NCBI GenBank assembly: GCA_938017505.1
Contig: CALIKV010000009.1
Location: 1-40,191, forward strand
Reading direction: 5' to 3'
Source: an uncultured Sulfolobales archaeon
GTDB taxonomy: Archaea > Thermoproteota > Thermoprotei_A > Sulfolobales > NBVN01
Length of the DNA stretch: 40,191 bases
The position numbers and the translations under genes are program-made. Shown piece after piece: positions 22,393-31,043 of the stretch. Every line of letters begins with the position of its first letter. Positions within the stretch are counted from its first letter, which is position 1. The notes under the pieces are model-generated. The model was not told the DNA's origin. It saw nothing but the letters and a program-made list of their open reading frames with translations, and did no database searches.

Positions 22393-23421
22393 TTATAGCC
22401 TCACCCTCGGGTCCGTCAGCGCCTGCACCACGTCGGCCAACGTGTTCACAACTAAGTAGAAGACCGTCACAACGACTATCAGTCCTATAGCTATCCTGAA
22501 GTCGCTGCTGTTCAACGCGTCGATGAGCAACCTGCCGAGACCGGGCCTCCCGAAGACAACGCTCTCCACGACCATGGCGTCCACTAGACTGTAAGCGAAC
22601 GCGATGCCTGAGAGCTGTATCACGCCTGGCATGACGGCTCTCAAAGTGAACGTCCACAGGATACGTCTCTTCTTAACCCCTAACGCGACGCTCACCCTTA
22701 TATAGTCCTCCAGGAGGACCTCAGTGACTAAAGTCCTCACAACCCTTATCATCAAGCCCATCGGGTAGACGGAGATCGCAAGCGCAGGTGGCAGCAACCT
22801 CACGAGCACGTCTAGGAAGACACGCAGGTTCCCCTGCACCAGGCTATCCAACAGGTAGAAACCGGTGATCGATTGAAACCCTGTCTCGATGGCCAGCACG
22901 TAGTCCACACGTCCTGAAGAAGGTATCTCATGCGTCACGAGGACTAGGAATAAGGCGGAGCCGAGCCAGAAGGTCGGGGTGTTAGCGAGCAACACGCCGA
23001 GCTGCTGAATAAAGTCATCGACTCTGGAGCCCCTGCGCACGGCTGAGAAGTAACCCAGAAGGACGCCGGTCGGTATGGCTATGAGGTACGTGATCAGGAG
23101 TAGCTCGAGGGTTGAGGTGAGGTTCGAGGTTATCACGGGGAAGACAGGTTGTTTGTAGAAAATGCTTAAGCCCAGATTACCCGTCAAGACGTTGACGACG
23201 AAGCGTGGGACCTGGACGTATATCGGGTCCTGAAGGCCTAGCTCCTTTCTGGCCAGCTCTATGGCCAGGGAGGCGTTCGCCCCTCTAGGGTTGCCGGCCC
23301 ACTTGACGGCTGGATCCCCTGGGGAGAGGACGATTATGAGGTAGGAGAGGACTGCGACCCCTACTACAACCAGCATACTCCAGAGAAGCCTCTTAGCCAG
23401 GTAATTCAGGCTGAGGGGCAA
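22393..23421 (-). CDS. Oligopeptide/dipeptide ABC transporter permease (OppB/DppB-like)
   Basis: A 342-aa permease. The N terminus LAKRLLWSMLVVVGVAVLSY is the first TM, followed by the OppB-type external loop SPGDPAVKWAG. Five further TMs follow, with the coupling loop VALGVKKRRILWTFTLRAVM (~245-264) and the C-terminal family end VNTLADVVQALTDPRVRL. The start is TTG 23421, 4 nt after the solute-binding protein gene. The external loop between TM1 and TM2 and that after TM4 (ETGFQSITGFYLL) are long, usual in the dipeptide class. Confidence 0.9.
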   Translation of the reverse strand: MPLSLNYLAKRLLWSMLVVVGVAVLSYLIIVLSPGDPAVKWAGNPRGANASLAIELARKELGLQDPIYVQVPRFVVNVLTGNLGLSIFYKQPVFPVITSNLTSTLELLLITYLIAIPTGVLLGYFSAVRRGSRVDDFIQQLGVLLANTPTFWLGSALFLVLVTHEIPSSGRVDYVLAIETGFQSITGFYLLDSLVQGNLRVFLDVLVRLLPPALAISVYPMGLMIRVVRTLVTEVLLEDYIRVSVALGVKKRRILWTFTLRAVMPGVIQLSGIAFAYSLVDAMVVESVVFGRPGLGRLLIDALNSSDFRIAIGLIVVVTVFYLVVNTLADVVQALTDPRVRL

Positions 23422-23425
23422 CTCA

Positions 23426-25060
23426 CTACGTCCCCTCTACCGAGACAACCTCAAACCTTATGACGTACATGTAAAGCGGGTTCATCGCCTCCGGCGGTAT
23501 GTAGATCCGCTTGCTGTATATGAACGGCTTCACCTCATCCCACAGATTAATGGCCACCGCCTTATCGAATATCTCCTGTTGTGCCTCCCTATAGAGCTGC
23601 ATGGCGTGCTCGTAGTCGGAGCCCTCCAGCTCGTAAGCCTCCTCAATCAGCTCGTCGAACGCTGGGTTCTCGTAGCCTGCGAAGTTCCACTCCTTCGACT
23701 CGCTGTGGAACATAGCGTAGAGGTAGTCGTATGGGGAAGCCATGGTCGGCCACCAATCAGCGATTATTATGTGGGGAGTGTCCTCAGGATCCTCCCAAAC
23801 AGATCTGGCTATGTCCTTGAGCTGGGTCCACGTGGCTGGGTAAAGCTCGACCTCCACGCCAAGGCTCCTGAGCCTTGACTGAACCAGCTCAGCGAACTTA
23901 CGCGTCTCCTCGTAATCCACCTGGTAGAGCAGCTGTATCCTGACAGGGGTCTCAACGCCTGAGCTCATCAAGTACTCCCTCGCCCACGTCAAGTTAGGCT
24001 TGTACGTGAGTCCCTCCACGAACCCTGGGAAGCCATGGGGCAATACGCCGCTTCCCTTAAGCGCGTACCCACCCATAGCTACGCTCACAGCCTCGTCAAG
24101 GTCTATCGTGTGGAGGACGGCCTTCCTGAAGTCCTCGAGGCTCGTCGGGTGGCGCTTCACGTTGAAGAACAGCAGGTAGTTGTGGTACGTAGTGAGGTTG
24201 TACGTCCTGAACCCTCGTGATATCAGGTTAGGTATGTTTGCCCTCGGGACGCTTGTGGCTATGTCTATCACCCCAGACAACAGACTATTGTATTGGGCCT
24301 GCGGCTCGGTCAAGATCTTTACGATCACGACGTCCGGCGCTCTGGGGTTATTGACCTCGCTCCAGCCCCACCACCTCTCGAACTTCCTGAGCCTGACCTC
24401 CGACTCCGAGCTGTAGGACTCCAGCATGTAGGGCCCTGTCCCGGCGGCGTTCCCCAAGTTAAACCACTCCTCCAACTTCCTGTCGGTGTAGGAATTAGCC
24501 CCGCTCCTCTCAAGGACGCTCGGCGAGAACACGTAGCCTGCGTAGCAGGCGGACGCCATTATGTCGAGCCTCTGAGGATAGAACAACTTGAACTTAACCG
24601 TGTACTCGTCGACGACCACCACCTCCTCCACGGAATCCCACACGTACCCCAGCCCCCTCCCCGTCTCACGGTAGATGTTCATCGCCCTCTCAACGCTCAC
24701 TTTAACAGCGGTTGCGTTGAACTTGGTCCCGTCGTGGAACACGACGTTCTCTCGTAGCTTAAAGACCCACTCAGTGCCGTCTCCATTACTACTCCAACTC
24801 AAAGCCAACGCGGGTTTGAAGATGCCGGTCACCGGGTTGTAGTAGAGCAACGGCTCATAAACCACCCCCAACACGACTAGACCCGTGTCGTCCTCCAGGC
24901 TTGGATCTATGCCCGTTATGACGTCGTTGTAAGCGTAAACAACAACCCTCAGCCTCTCCCCCGGCTCACCGAGTTGCCTCATCCAAGTGAAGACTGTGAG
25001 TCCGACGACCAACGCCAAAACGACTAACGCAAGTGTTAAACGTCTGTTCACACCAACCAC
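23426..25060 (-). CDS. Peptide ABC transporter solute-binding protein (SBP family 5)
   Basis: A 544-aa extracellular binding protein. The N terminus has a signal/anchor helix LTLALVVLALVVGLTVFTW (~8-26) without a lipobox Cys, so it is probably membrane-tethered. The SBP_bac_5 core includes GVVYEPLLYYNPVTG (~65-79), ALSWSSNGDGTEWVFKLREN, VVFHDGTKFNATAV (~106-119, the family hallmark), AAGTGPYMLESY (~207-218) and RKAVLHTIDLDE (~315-326). GTG 25060 is the first gene of the operon; the TATA box TTTTTAAAT (25084-25092) puts the RNA start almost at the start codon. Likely ligand: peptides; sugar oligomers are a known alternative for family 5 proteins of hyperthermophiles. Confidence 0.9.
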   Translation of the reverse strand: MVGVNRRLTLALVVLALVVGLTVFTWMRQLGEPGERLRVVVYAYNDVITGIDPSLEDDTGLVVLGVVYEPLLYYNPVTGIFKPALALSWSSNGDGTEWVFKLRENVVFHDGTKFNATAVKVSVERAMNIYRETGRGLGYVWDSVEEVVVVDEYTVKFKLFYPQRLDIMASACYAGYVFSPSVLERSGANSYTDRKLEEWFNLGNAAGTGPYMLESYSSESEVRLRKFERWWGWSEVNNPRAPDVVIVKILTEPQAQYNSLLSGVIDIATSVPRANIPNLISRGFRTYNLTTYHNYLLFFNVKRHPTSLEDFRKAVLHTIDLDEAVSVAMGGYALKGSGVLPHGFPGFVEGLTYKPNLTWAREYLMSSGVETPVRIQLLYQVDYEETRKFAELVQSRLRSLGVEVELYPATWTQLKDIARSVWEDPEDTPHIIIADWWPTMASPYDYLYAMFHSESKEWNFAGYENPAFDELIEEAYELEGSDYEHAMQLYREAQQEIFDKAVAINLWDEVKPFIYSKRIYIPPEAMNPLYMYVIRFEVVSVEGT

Positions 25061-25082
25061 TCACGTTATCTAGAGAGACGCG

Positions 25083-25092
25083 ATTTTTAAAT
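25083..25092 (-). promoter_or_regulatory. TATA box of the peptide transporter operon
   Basis: ATTTAAAAA on the minus strand, 24-32 nt before GTG 25060, the spacing of a leaderless or nearly leaderless archaeal transcript. Confidence 0.5.
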
Positions 25093-25161
25093 GCTACACA
25101 TGCACAACTAGACGCGTGAGCGACTCCCGCCCAATAACAGAGGACATTCCCGCGGGCCGAT

Positions 25162-25169
25162 TAAAAAAG
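25162..25169 (-). terminator. T-run after the small membrane protein gene
   Basis: Minus-strand CGCTTTTTTAAT about 20-25 nt behind the stop of the 115-aa membrane protein gene; no clear hairpin. Confidence 0.4.
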
Positions 25170-25187
25170 CGGTGAACGGGGTGGTCC

Positions 25188-25535
25188 TCACAGCGTGAGG
25201 CTTAACACCCCGATCCCGATCAGGGCCAGTACTATTACAACCACTACGAAAATCAGTGCAGCGATGATAGCTATTGCTAGGGCTTTCAACCAACCGCAGT
25301 CGAAGAAGTGCTTAATCAGCGCCAGCCAAACCACTATCGTGATCAGCGATGCCACTAAGCCGCCGACCAAGGAGTCAACAACAGTCCCAACGATAACGCC
25401 TAGAGCAACTATCCAGACAGCGTCCGTGAACCTCGCCTTCTCCCCGCCGACAAGCAGCCTGCCAGAAACCCATAGGGTCGGAGCCACTATTATAATGCCA
25501 GCCACGATCTGAATTAACAGCGACACAATGTCCAT
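25188..25535 (-). CDS. Small four-helix membrane protein, unknown function
   Basis: A 115-aa, strongly hydrophobic protein with four membrane segments (about residues 5-27, 37-58, 60-76 and 84-110) and only short polar loops (GGEKARFTD; KHFFDCGW). I do not recognise the family. It has its own TATA-like box (TTTTAAAC, about 25568-25575) and a GAGGCGACC before ATG 25535. It stands between the peptide transporter operon and the ModE-like regulator gene on the same strand, and the gap on each side argues it is a separate unit. Confidence 0.75.
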   Translation of the reverse strand: MDIVSLLIQIVAGIIIVAPTLWVSGRLLVGGEKARFTDAVWIVALGVIVGTVVDSLVGGLVASLITIVVWLALIKHFFDCGWLKALAIAIIAALIFVVVVIVLALIGIGVLSLTL

Positions 25536-25729
25536 TGTTAGGTCGCCTCAATGTAATAACTCTACACAACTTTTAAACTAAGCTGCATCCGGCTTGATCC
25601 CATGTGCTTGGATCTCGTATGGTTCAAGCCTGTGCAAGGTATCTTTGGGCTTCAAACCAGTGATTCAGGGGCAGTAACGACCCCACCTCATCACCAGCTC
25701 TCCGGCCTTACCACAGTCCTGAAGAGGTC

Positions 25730-26803
25730 TCACGTTTTCCTTGATTGTGGCGTCCAAAGCGGTTTATACCCGGGTGTGGCGATGAGTACGCTCCTGGAAG
25801 TTTCCGAGTTCATGTGCTCTCTTAACTTAGCTACTCCACTGCTCGATGCCCTGTCCTTCAAGGCATAGCATTCGTAGGGCTCCCACGTCACGTGAATCCA
25901 CCTCAGCTCGTGCTTCTCGGCCACGTGCCTCAGCGTAAGCCCTACGTCCGCCTTGTTTGCCACTATGTACTTAGCTACCTCCTCGTGAGTCCGTAGCTCC
26001 CTTCCCATTCCCTTGACGTTGCTTAGGTTGAGGCCGAGTCTCTTGGAGTGCTCTTTAAGTAGGTGTTCGAGGTAGGCTCTAGTGCCGGATCCCTTGTTCC
26101 TGAACGCTACCTTGAGCCTGCCGCGAAGTATTTCACTTATACCCTCCTCCAGACTCGCCAGCTTGAGATCCCTCCTGTGAACTAGGACCACCTCCCTCAT
26201 GAAACCCCCAACTAACACGACATCGTCCCCTAACCAGAACCTCTCCATGTACGGCTTATTGTAGGTCTTTGACTCGGGGTCGTATAGGTGGATGCAGGCT
26301 ACGTCAGCGGCTTTCAAGGAAAGCATCGCAAGCGACAGGCCCGAGCCCAGACAGAGGCTGTTCACGCCTACGCCACTCTTAGATAGAGTTGAGAGCAACG
26401 ACGCTAGCACCGGATCGTGACTGTGAGCTATAGTTAAGTCGGGCTTGACGGAGACGTGATGGGAAACGCCGATCAAGCCGAGGCTCTCAAGCCTAGACCT
26501 AGCCAGGCTGTGGAGTGTTAAGAGTTCTTCGCCGAAGTCCGTTAGTCTGGCGCCGCCCCCACCCCTACCACCCCGCCTACCTTCAACAACCCTCCTGCCT
26601 GTGATGCGTTCAACCCTGGTCACTGTCTCCCAGAATCTAGAGTAGGGGACCCCTAAGCTCTTGGAAGCTGCCAGTATGGAGCCCGTGTCCCTCAAGGTCT
26701 TGAGGAGCACGGCTACGTAGTCGTCAATCACGCGCTCCCCGCGAAACTCCACGACGACCTCGTAACGAACGACCAGGTTATCAGTGCTCGTTAAGATCAC
26801 CAC
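25730..26803 (-). CDS. ModE-like regulator with fused periplasmic-binding-protein-like domain
   Basis: Two parts are visible. Residues ~20-100 are a ModE/LysR-type winged helix (YVAVLLKTLRDTGSILAASK, then VERITGRRVVEGRRGG, RLTDFGEELLTLHSLA). Residues ~115-345 form a PBP-like domain (KPDLTIAHSHDPVLASLLST, GSGTRAYLEHLL, HEEVAKYIVANKADVGLTLR), as in archaeal ModE-PBP proteins thought to sense molybdate or tungstate. The frame starts GTG 26803, but a GTG near residue 20 (VEFRGERVIDDY) matches ModE starts as well. It is divergent from tupABC; inverted CGTTAT/ATAACG half-sites lie in the shared gap. Likely role: repress or activate tungstate uptake and tungstoenzyme genes. Confidence 0.82.
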   Translation of the reverse strand: MVILTSTDNLVVRYEVVVEFRGERVIDDYVAVLLKTLRDTGSILAASKSLGVPYSRFWETVTRVERITGRRVVEGRRGGRGGGGARLTDFGEELLTLHSLARSRLESLGLIGVSHHVSVKPDLTIAHSHDPVLASLLSTLSKSGVGVNSLCLGSGLSLAMLSLKAADVACIHLYDPESKTYNKPYMERFWLGDDVVLVGGFMREVVLVHRRDLKLASLEEGISEILRGRLKVAFRNKGSGTRAYLEHLLKEHSKRLGLNLSNVKGMGRELRTHEEVAKYIVANKADVGLTLRHVAEKHELRWIHVTWEPYECYALKDRASSSGVAKLREHMNSETSRSVLIATPGYKPLWTPQSRKT

Positions 26804-26806
26804 GAG

Positions 26807-26852
26807 GATAACGTCACGGTGGGTTATAAGCGTTATCGGTAATTCAATAACG
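26807..26852. promoter_or_regulatory. Probable ModE-type operator (CGTTAT/ATAACG half-sites)
   Basis: Three half-sites lie in the divergent gap: GATAACG (26807-26813), CGTTATC (26831-26837) and ATAACG (26847-26852). The last two form a 22-bp inverted repeat, CGTTAT-10 nt-ATAACG, directly upstream of the tup TATA box; the first pairs with the second as a 7-bp inverted repeat with a 17-nt gap. The known bacterial ModE site also has CGTTAT-type outer half-sites, so this fits a ModE-family regulator. Confidence 0.55.
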
Positions 26853-26863
26853 AAATATTTTTA
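26853..26863 (+). promoter_or_regulatory. TATA box of the tup operon
   Basis: AAATATTTTTA, abutting the inverted repeat on its upstream side. Transcription would start near 26885-26890. A protein bound at the repeat would contact or block the transcription factors at the BRE/TATA. Confidence 0.5.
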
Positions 26864-26899
26864 AGTCAAGACCGACCACACTACCACGGTGTTGCTCAG

Positions 26900-27808
26900 G
26901 TGATTAGGAACGCCGGCGAGGCGGTCTTAGTGTTCGCGATCGCGGCTCTCGTTTCGCTCACCACATACTACGTGTTCCTCCCACAGCACCAGGTCGTTAG
27001 GGTCAGGGTATCCACCACCACCTCCCTCTACGCCACGGGATTGCTTGACCACCTGGCCAGCGCCTTCAGCAAGGAGTACCCAGACGTTAGGGTGGAGTTC
27101 ATTGCTGGGGGGACCGGCGCTGCCCTCAAGATAGCGGAGCGGGGTGAAGTTTGTGTCGTGCTCGTTCACGCACCGAGTCTGGAGAAGCGATACCTGGAGA
27201 GGGGGGTTGTCGAGGGAGGGAGGATATTCGCGTACGACCACTTCGTCCTAGTAGGTCCGTCTAGCGACCCCGCCAACGTCTCCAGAGCCGCCGACCTCGT
27301 GGACGCCTTCAGAAGGATCTACGACGCTGGCGAGTCAGGCCGTTTATCTTTCGTGAGCAGGGGCGATGATTCCGGGACGCACGTCAGGGAGTTAAGGGTT
27401 TGGAGGGAGGCAGGTCTGGATCCCAGGGGCGTGGCGTGGTATAGGGATTGCGGTTGCGGGATGAGCGAGGCTTTAATCATGGCTAGCGAGTTGAATTCCT
27501 ATACGTTGAGCGACCCGGGGACGTACTTAACGCTTAGGAAGTCTGGGAGGGTTCGAGGACTTGAGGCCCTCTACGTGAACGAGAACGACTCGCTAACTGT
27601 CAACGTCTACAGCGCGTACGTGGTGAGTGGTTGTGGAGGTGATGAAAGGAGGTACGCCGAGCTGCTCGTGGACTTCATATATGCTAATCAGGAACTCGTG
27701 GAGGCCTTCGGCGTCGGCGAGTACGGCGAGCCCCTGCTCCGCCATGTGAGGGGTAGGGAGTCGGAGGTTCAGGGCTTATGGAGCTCGTTAGCCTCTGAGC
27801 AGAGGTGA
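26900..27808 (+). CDS. tupA: Tungstate ABC transporter solute-binding protein
   Basis: A 302-aa binding protein with an N-terminal membrane anchor (AVLVFAIAALVSLTTYYVFL, ~8-27). The TupA hallmark TTTSLYATGLLD (~38-49), where Thr-Thr-Ser line the oxyanion pocket, is present, as are FIAGGTGAALKIAERGE (~67-83), VSRGDDSGTHVRE (~151-163) and ASELNSYTLSDPGTYLTLR (~198-216), the usual TupA set. Start is GTG 26900 with GGTG 8 nt upstream. It heads tupABC; the stop overlaps the next start. Tungstate rather than molybdate is favoured by the TupA-type motif and by AOR in the same region, though the ligand is not proven. Confidence 0.9.
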   Translation: MIRNAGEAVLVFAIAALVSLTTYYVFLPQHQVVRVRVSTTTSLYATGLLDHLASAFSKEYPDVRVEFIAGGTGAALKIAERGEVCVVLVHAPSLEKRYLERGVVEGGRIFAYDHFVLVGPSSDPANVSRAADLVDAFRRIYDAGESGRLSFVSRGDDSGTHVRELRVWREAGLDPRGVAWYRDCGCGMSEALIMASELNSYTLSDPGTYLTLRKSGRVRGLEALYVNENDSLTVNVYSAYVVSGCGGDERRYAELLVDFIYANQELVEAFGVGEYGEPLLRHVRGRESEVQGLWSSLASEQR

Positions 27809-28458
27809 TGCGTGTGTTGAGCGGTGAGGTGATCGACACCGTCTTGAGATCCCTGTACGTGTCTGGCGTGGCGACCATGCTATCGCTCACTTGGAGCGTC
27901 CCAGCCTCGTATATCCTGGCGCTTAGGCAAAGGACGGGTCTCGTTGAGGCCTTACTGGAGACCTTGGTGGGCATGCCGACCGTCCTCCTAGGGCTCCTGC
28001 TTTACTTCCTCTTCAGCTCCTCCGGGCCTCTAGCCCCCCTGAGGCTGCTGTACACTCCGCAGGCGATGATCGTGGGCGAGGCGATTCTGGTTACTCCCTT
28101 AATAATATCGACGAGCCACAGGCTGCTCAGGAACGCCATAACCACGTACTCGGAATTAGCCCTCAGCCTCGGCGCCGGCAGGGATCAAGCAATGACCCTC
28201 ATTCTGAGGGAGACCTCGCCGGGGATCATCGCATCAGCCGTAATGGGTTTCTCAAGAGCCGTGGGTGAGCTTGGGATAGCCATGATGGTAGGGGGGAACA
28301 TAAGCGGCTACACACGCGTGGCGACGACGGCGATAGCCCTAGGGGTCTCGAGAGGGGAGTTCGAGGAAGCTCTCGTACTAGGTCTAATGCTCTTAGCGAT
28401 AATGTTAGTCGTGGCTGTCGCGTTAAAGAGTTTGAGCAGGGTCTACGTGAAATGGTGA
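27808..28458 (+). CDS. tupB: Tungstate ABC transporter permease
   Basis: A 216-aa inner-membrane permease with five to six helices. The coupling loop is ELALSLGAGRDQAMTLILRE (~112-131), and the typical AVGELGIAMMVGGNISGYTR (~153-172) of tungstate/molybdate/sulfate permeases follows. ATG 27808 overlaps the tupA stop (TGATG); GTG 27805 and GTG 27814 are other possible starts. The end overlaps tupC by 7 bp, so all three genes are coupled. Confidence 0.88.
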   Translation: MRVLSGEVIDTVLRSLYVSGVATMLSLTWSVPASYILALRQRTGLVEALLETLVGMPTVLLGLLLYFLFSSSGPLAPLRLLYTPQAMIVGEAILVTPLIISTSHRLLRNAITTYSELALSLGAGRDQAMTLILRETSPGIIASAVMGFSRAVGELGIAMMVGGNISGYTRVATTAIALGVSRGEFEEALVLGLMLLAIMLVVAVALKSLSRVYVKW

Positions 28459-29150
28459 ACATAGGACTTAAGGACGTTTGGTATAGGTACACAGGCTCTA
28501 GCAGCTGGTCCTTGAAGGGCGTGTCAATCATCATCCAGAACGGGGAAACGGTCTTAGTGACCGGGCACAACGGCAGCGGGAAGACGACCATGCTCAAGAT
28601 AGCTTCGTTGATCTACAGACCCTCCTCCGGGGCGGTCCTCGTGGACGGCAAAGACTTCTGGGTGCTGAGGGAGTCCGAGAGAACGAGCGTTAGGAGATCG
28701 ATAGTCTACGTGCACGAGAAGCCAGTCCTTCTGAGGGGCTCAGTGCTCAGCAACGTTGCCTACGGGCTGGCGATCAGGGGGGTGAGCAGCGGCGAGGCGG
28801 TGAAGAAGTGTAGGGAGGTTCTGGAGGAGCTGGGGATATGGGAACTCCACCGCTCAAGCCCACATAAGCTCTCAGCAGGTCAGGCGCAGTTAATGGCTGT
28901 GGCTCGCGCGCTAGTCCTAGACCCTGAGGCGTTATTCCTTGATGAACCCTTCGCGCATCTGGACAGCGAGAAGAGGGAAATACTGGTAAACACGCTGATT
29001 GGAAGGCAAAGGCAGGGCGTCAGCATAGTGATCTCGTCCCATCAGGTAGGATATCTAGGTAAGCTAAGCGTCAACAAGACCGTAACGCTAGAGAACGGGG
29101 TGGTGATGAGGGCTCGTGAGAAGCGTGAGAAAGGCGAGAGTAATTCGTAG
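28452..29150 (+). CDS. tupC: Tungstate ABC transporter ATPase
   Basis: A 232-aa ABC ATPase with Walker A GHNGSGKTT (~36-44), Q-loop YVHEKPVLLRGS, signature LSAGQAQLMAVARAL (Ala in place of the second Gly), Walker B ALFLDEPFAHLDSEKR, and switch His in VISSHQV. It has no C-terminal regulatory (MOP/TOBE) domain, which is normal for TupC. ATG 28452 lies inside the end of tupB. It provides energy for TupB. Confidence 0.9.
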   Translation: MVNIGLKDVWYRYTGSSSWSLKGVSIIIQNGETVLVTGHNGSGKTTMLKIASLIYRPSSGAVLVDGKDFWVLRESERTSVRRSIVYVHEKPVLLRGSVLSNVAYGLAIRGVSSGEAVKKCREVLEELGIWELHRSSPHKLSAGQAQLMAVARALVLDPEALFLDEPFAHLDSEKREILVNTLIGRQRQGVSIVISSHQVGYLGKLSVNKTVTLENGVVMRAREKREKGESNS

Positions 29151-29235
29151 CAAGCAACGAAGCAGAAGCCCCGGGAGGTACCGCGTTCTCCGCGAATGAA
29201 AACTCGGTTTTATGTTGGCGTTTATTACAGTGATA

Positions 29236-29627
29236 AGTGTCTTGAACGTCTTTCGAGGAGGCGGAAGTCCTACGTGATCGTGCCGGCATGTTCCTGGAGA
29301 ATGCCAAGTACCTATTGGGGGGAGCCTCTGCGACCTGGCGGTTTTCAAGATAGAGCAACGCTGCCAACTGATCCTTAAGTACAAGTTGCTTGTGAAGAAG
29401 GGAAGCTACCTGCGGACAAGCTCGCTGACCAGGTTAATAGATTACGTATCCAGGATGGACCCCGGGGTGAGAGTTCTTGCGGAGAAAGAGGGGTATCTCC
29501 TGATGCCAACAGAACTTGAGGACGCCTAAATAGGTACCAGACCCTCCACAGGTACATGGGGATCAAGGCTCAGGCCCTCTACAGGTTCGTTGAAGAGGTG
29601 TTTAAAGACGTTGTCGAGAGGGTTTGA
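29236..29627 (+). pseudogene. HEPN-domain gene, frameshifted
   Basis: Reading across frames gives ERLSRRRKSYV, then MFLENAKYLLG, then CDLAVFKIEQRCQLILKYKL and KGSYLRTSSLTRLIDYVSRM, then LLMPTELEDAY and YRFVEEVFKDVVERV followed by TGA (29625-29627). This is a HEPN protein from end to end, broken by at least three frame changes. It is followed by a decayed nucleotidyltransferase gene, so it was once a complete HEPN-MNT module. The region 29151-29235 before it holds no gene I can see. Confidence 0.75.
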
Positions 29628-29955
29628 GATCTACATCAAGTACTCGAGGAGGGTTAGAGAAGTGCTCAGAAACCCCTCAGAGCTATTAGCAGACGTAAAA
29701 ACGAGGTTTTGGAGCATATGCAAGACGGAAAGGTCCACCTATTCGGGTCGTGGCTCAAGGCAAGTACACGCTCTCAAGTGACATGGAAGTCTTGGTGGTA
29801 AGCGATAGGTTGGAGGGGGTTGACAAAGACGTCATCAAGGCACACGTGAAGATGAAGTAATAGACCATCCTATAGAGCTTCGCATGATCTCACGCGAGGA
29901 GTTCGAGAGATGGTGCAGGAGGTTCATTGGCGAGAGCGGGCTGATTGAAATATAG
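29628..29955 (+). pseudogene. MNT-type nucleotidyltransferase gene, frameshifted
   Basis: Pieces of the protein appear in different frames: EIYIKYSRRVREVLRNPSEL, then NEVLEHMQDGKVHLFGSWL, then GKYTLSSDMEVLVVSDRLEG, then two stop codons near 29860, then HPIELRMISREEFERWCRRF ending LIEI and TAG 29955. The catalytic signature is degraded too (GSWL for GSRA; Asp-Met-Glu for Asp-x-Asp). From 29956 to 30110 nothing further is recognised. Confidence 0.75.
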
Positions 29956-30110
29956 GCTCATCACGCACATCGGCGGAGGCTGGGCTTACCTGCTAGGTCA
30001 AGCACGTGCCTGAGAGCGTAGGGAGAGGAACGTTAAAGCAGGGTTGAAGAACGTGAGGGCCTCGCACGAATCGCTGAGCGCCCCCTCCGTATGGGTCAGG
30101 GAGTAAGTCC

Positions 30111-31043
30111 TCACGTTATCTCGATCATATACGTGGCCAGGATCGGGAGTATGAGTGTTGCATCCCCGTAGACCGTGACGTGCTTGGCGTTGGGCTTTAT
30201 CTTCCCCCAGCTTATGGCTTCCTTACTCCGAGCCCCGCTTAGGCTGCCGTCCCACTCGACAGCCGTGGTCACGTACACCGCATAGTCCAGTCCCTCCTTA
30301 AATTGGTTCCACCATATCGTGTGGTGCTTGCTTATGCCTCCCCCGAGAACCAGGGCTAGGCTAACCCTGGACTGGAAAACCATATCGGATAGCTCCTTCA
30401 TATCCTTGAGGGGGTTCAGCTTAAGACCAGTGAATTGAGAGTGTATGAAGAGATGGGTTCCGAGGGCTCCGTCGACGATCCCCGGCACGTACACGGGGAC
30501 TCCCTTCCTGCTAGCCGCCCCCACCACGGAGTTCGGATCGTTCCTCAGCGACTCCCCAGCTAACGCGATGAGCTCCCTAACCCCCCACTCCTCCTTAAGT
30601 GAGGATGCTCTGCGCGCTAGATCCTTAGCGAAGGCCTCCACAAGCGGTCCGTAGGAGTCCCTAGGTATGAAGACGTTGCCCAACCTGTGGATTCCTCTTC
30701 CCTCAAGCATCACGTCATCCACGTCGAAAAAACCCTTCAGATAGGCGCCGCCTGCGGACCTAGCTATGTCGTGATCGAGAGCGCCACACGTCGTGACCAC
30801 GACGTTGAAGAACCCCTCCTCTATGAGTTGTGCTATCACACCTCTGAGGCCAGTGGCTATTAGGTTGCCGGTAAATGAGAGGAACCTCAGGTCAGCCTCC
30901 TTAATCCCTTCACTCAGCACCTCGGAGGCCCTCTGAACGTCGGCTGCTGTGAAGCCGTGTATATCTCCGTAGAGCCTCACCAGATCCTTGACGAGCATCC
31001 CTCTCCACACCCTCACGTCCTTCACGCTCTCGTAGTGGCTCAC
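30111..31043 (-). CDS. dys: Deoxyhypusine synthase
   Basis: Transfers the aminobutyl group of spermidine to a lysine of aIF5A, the first step of hypusine formation. A 310-aa protein with FLSFTGNLIATGLRGVIAQL (~54-73), TTCGALDHDIARS (~84-96), GGGISKHHT (~234-242) and the catalytic region DGSLSGARSKEAISWGKI (~265-282), in which Lys 281 of SWGKI is the intermediate-forming lysine. GTG 31043 overlaps the hisS stop by 4 bp (GTGA). It is the last gene of an endA-hisS-dys run on the minus strand, all genes for translation-related functions. Confidence 0.94.
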   Translation of the reverse strand: MSHYESVKDVRVWRGMLVKDLVRLYGDIHGFTAADVQRASEVLSEGIKEADLRFLSFTGNLIATGLRGVIAQLIEEGFFNVVVTTCGALDHDIARSAGGAYLKGFFDVDDVMLEGRGIHRLGNVFIPRDSYGPLVEAFAKDLARRASSLKEEWGVRELIALAGESLRNDPNSVVGAASRKGVPVYVPGIVDGALGTHLFIHSQFTGLKLNPLKDMKELSDMVFQSRVSLALVLGGGISKHHTIWWNQFKEGLDYAVYVTTAVEWDGSLSGARSKEAISWGKIKPNAKHVTVYGDATLILPILATYMIEIT

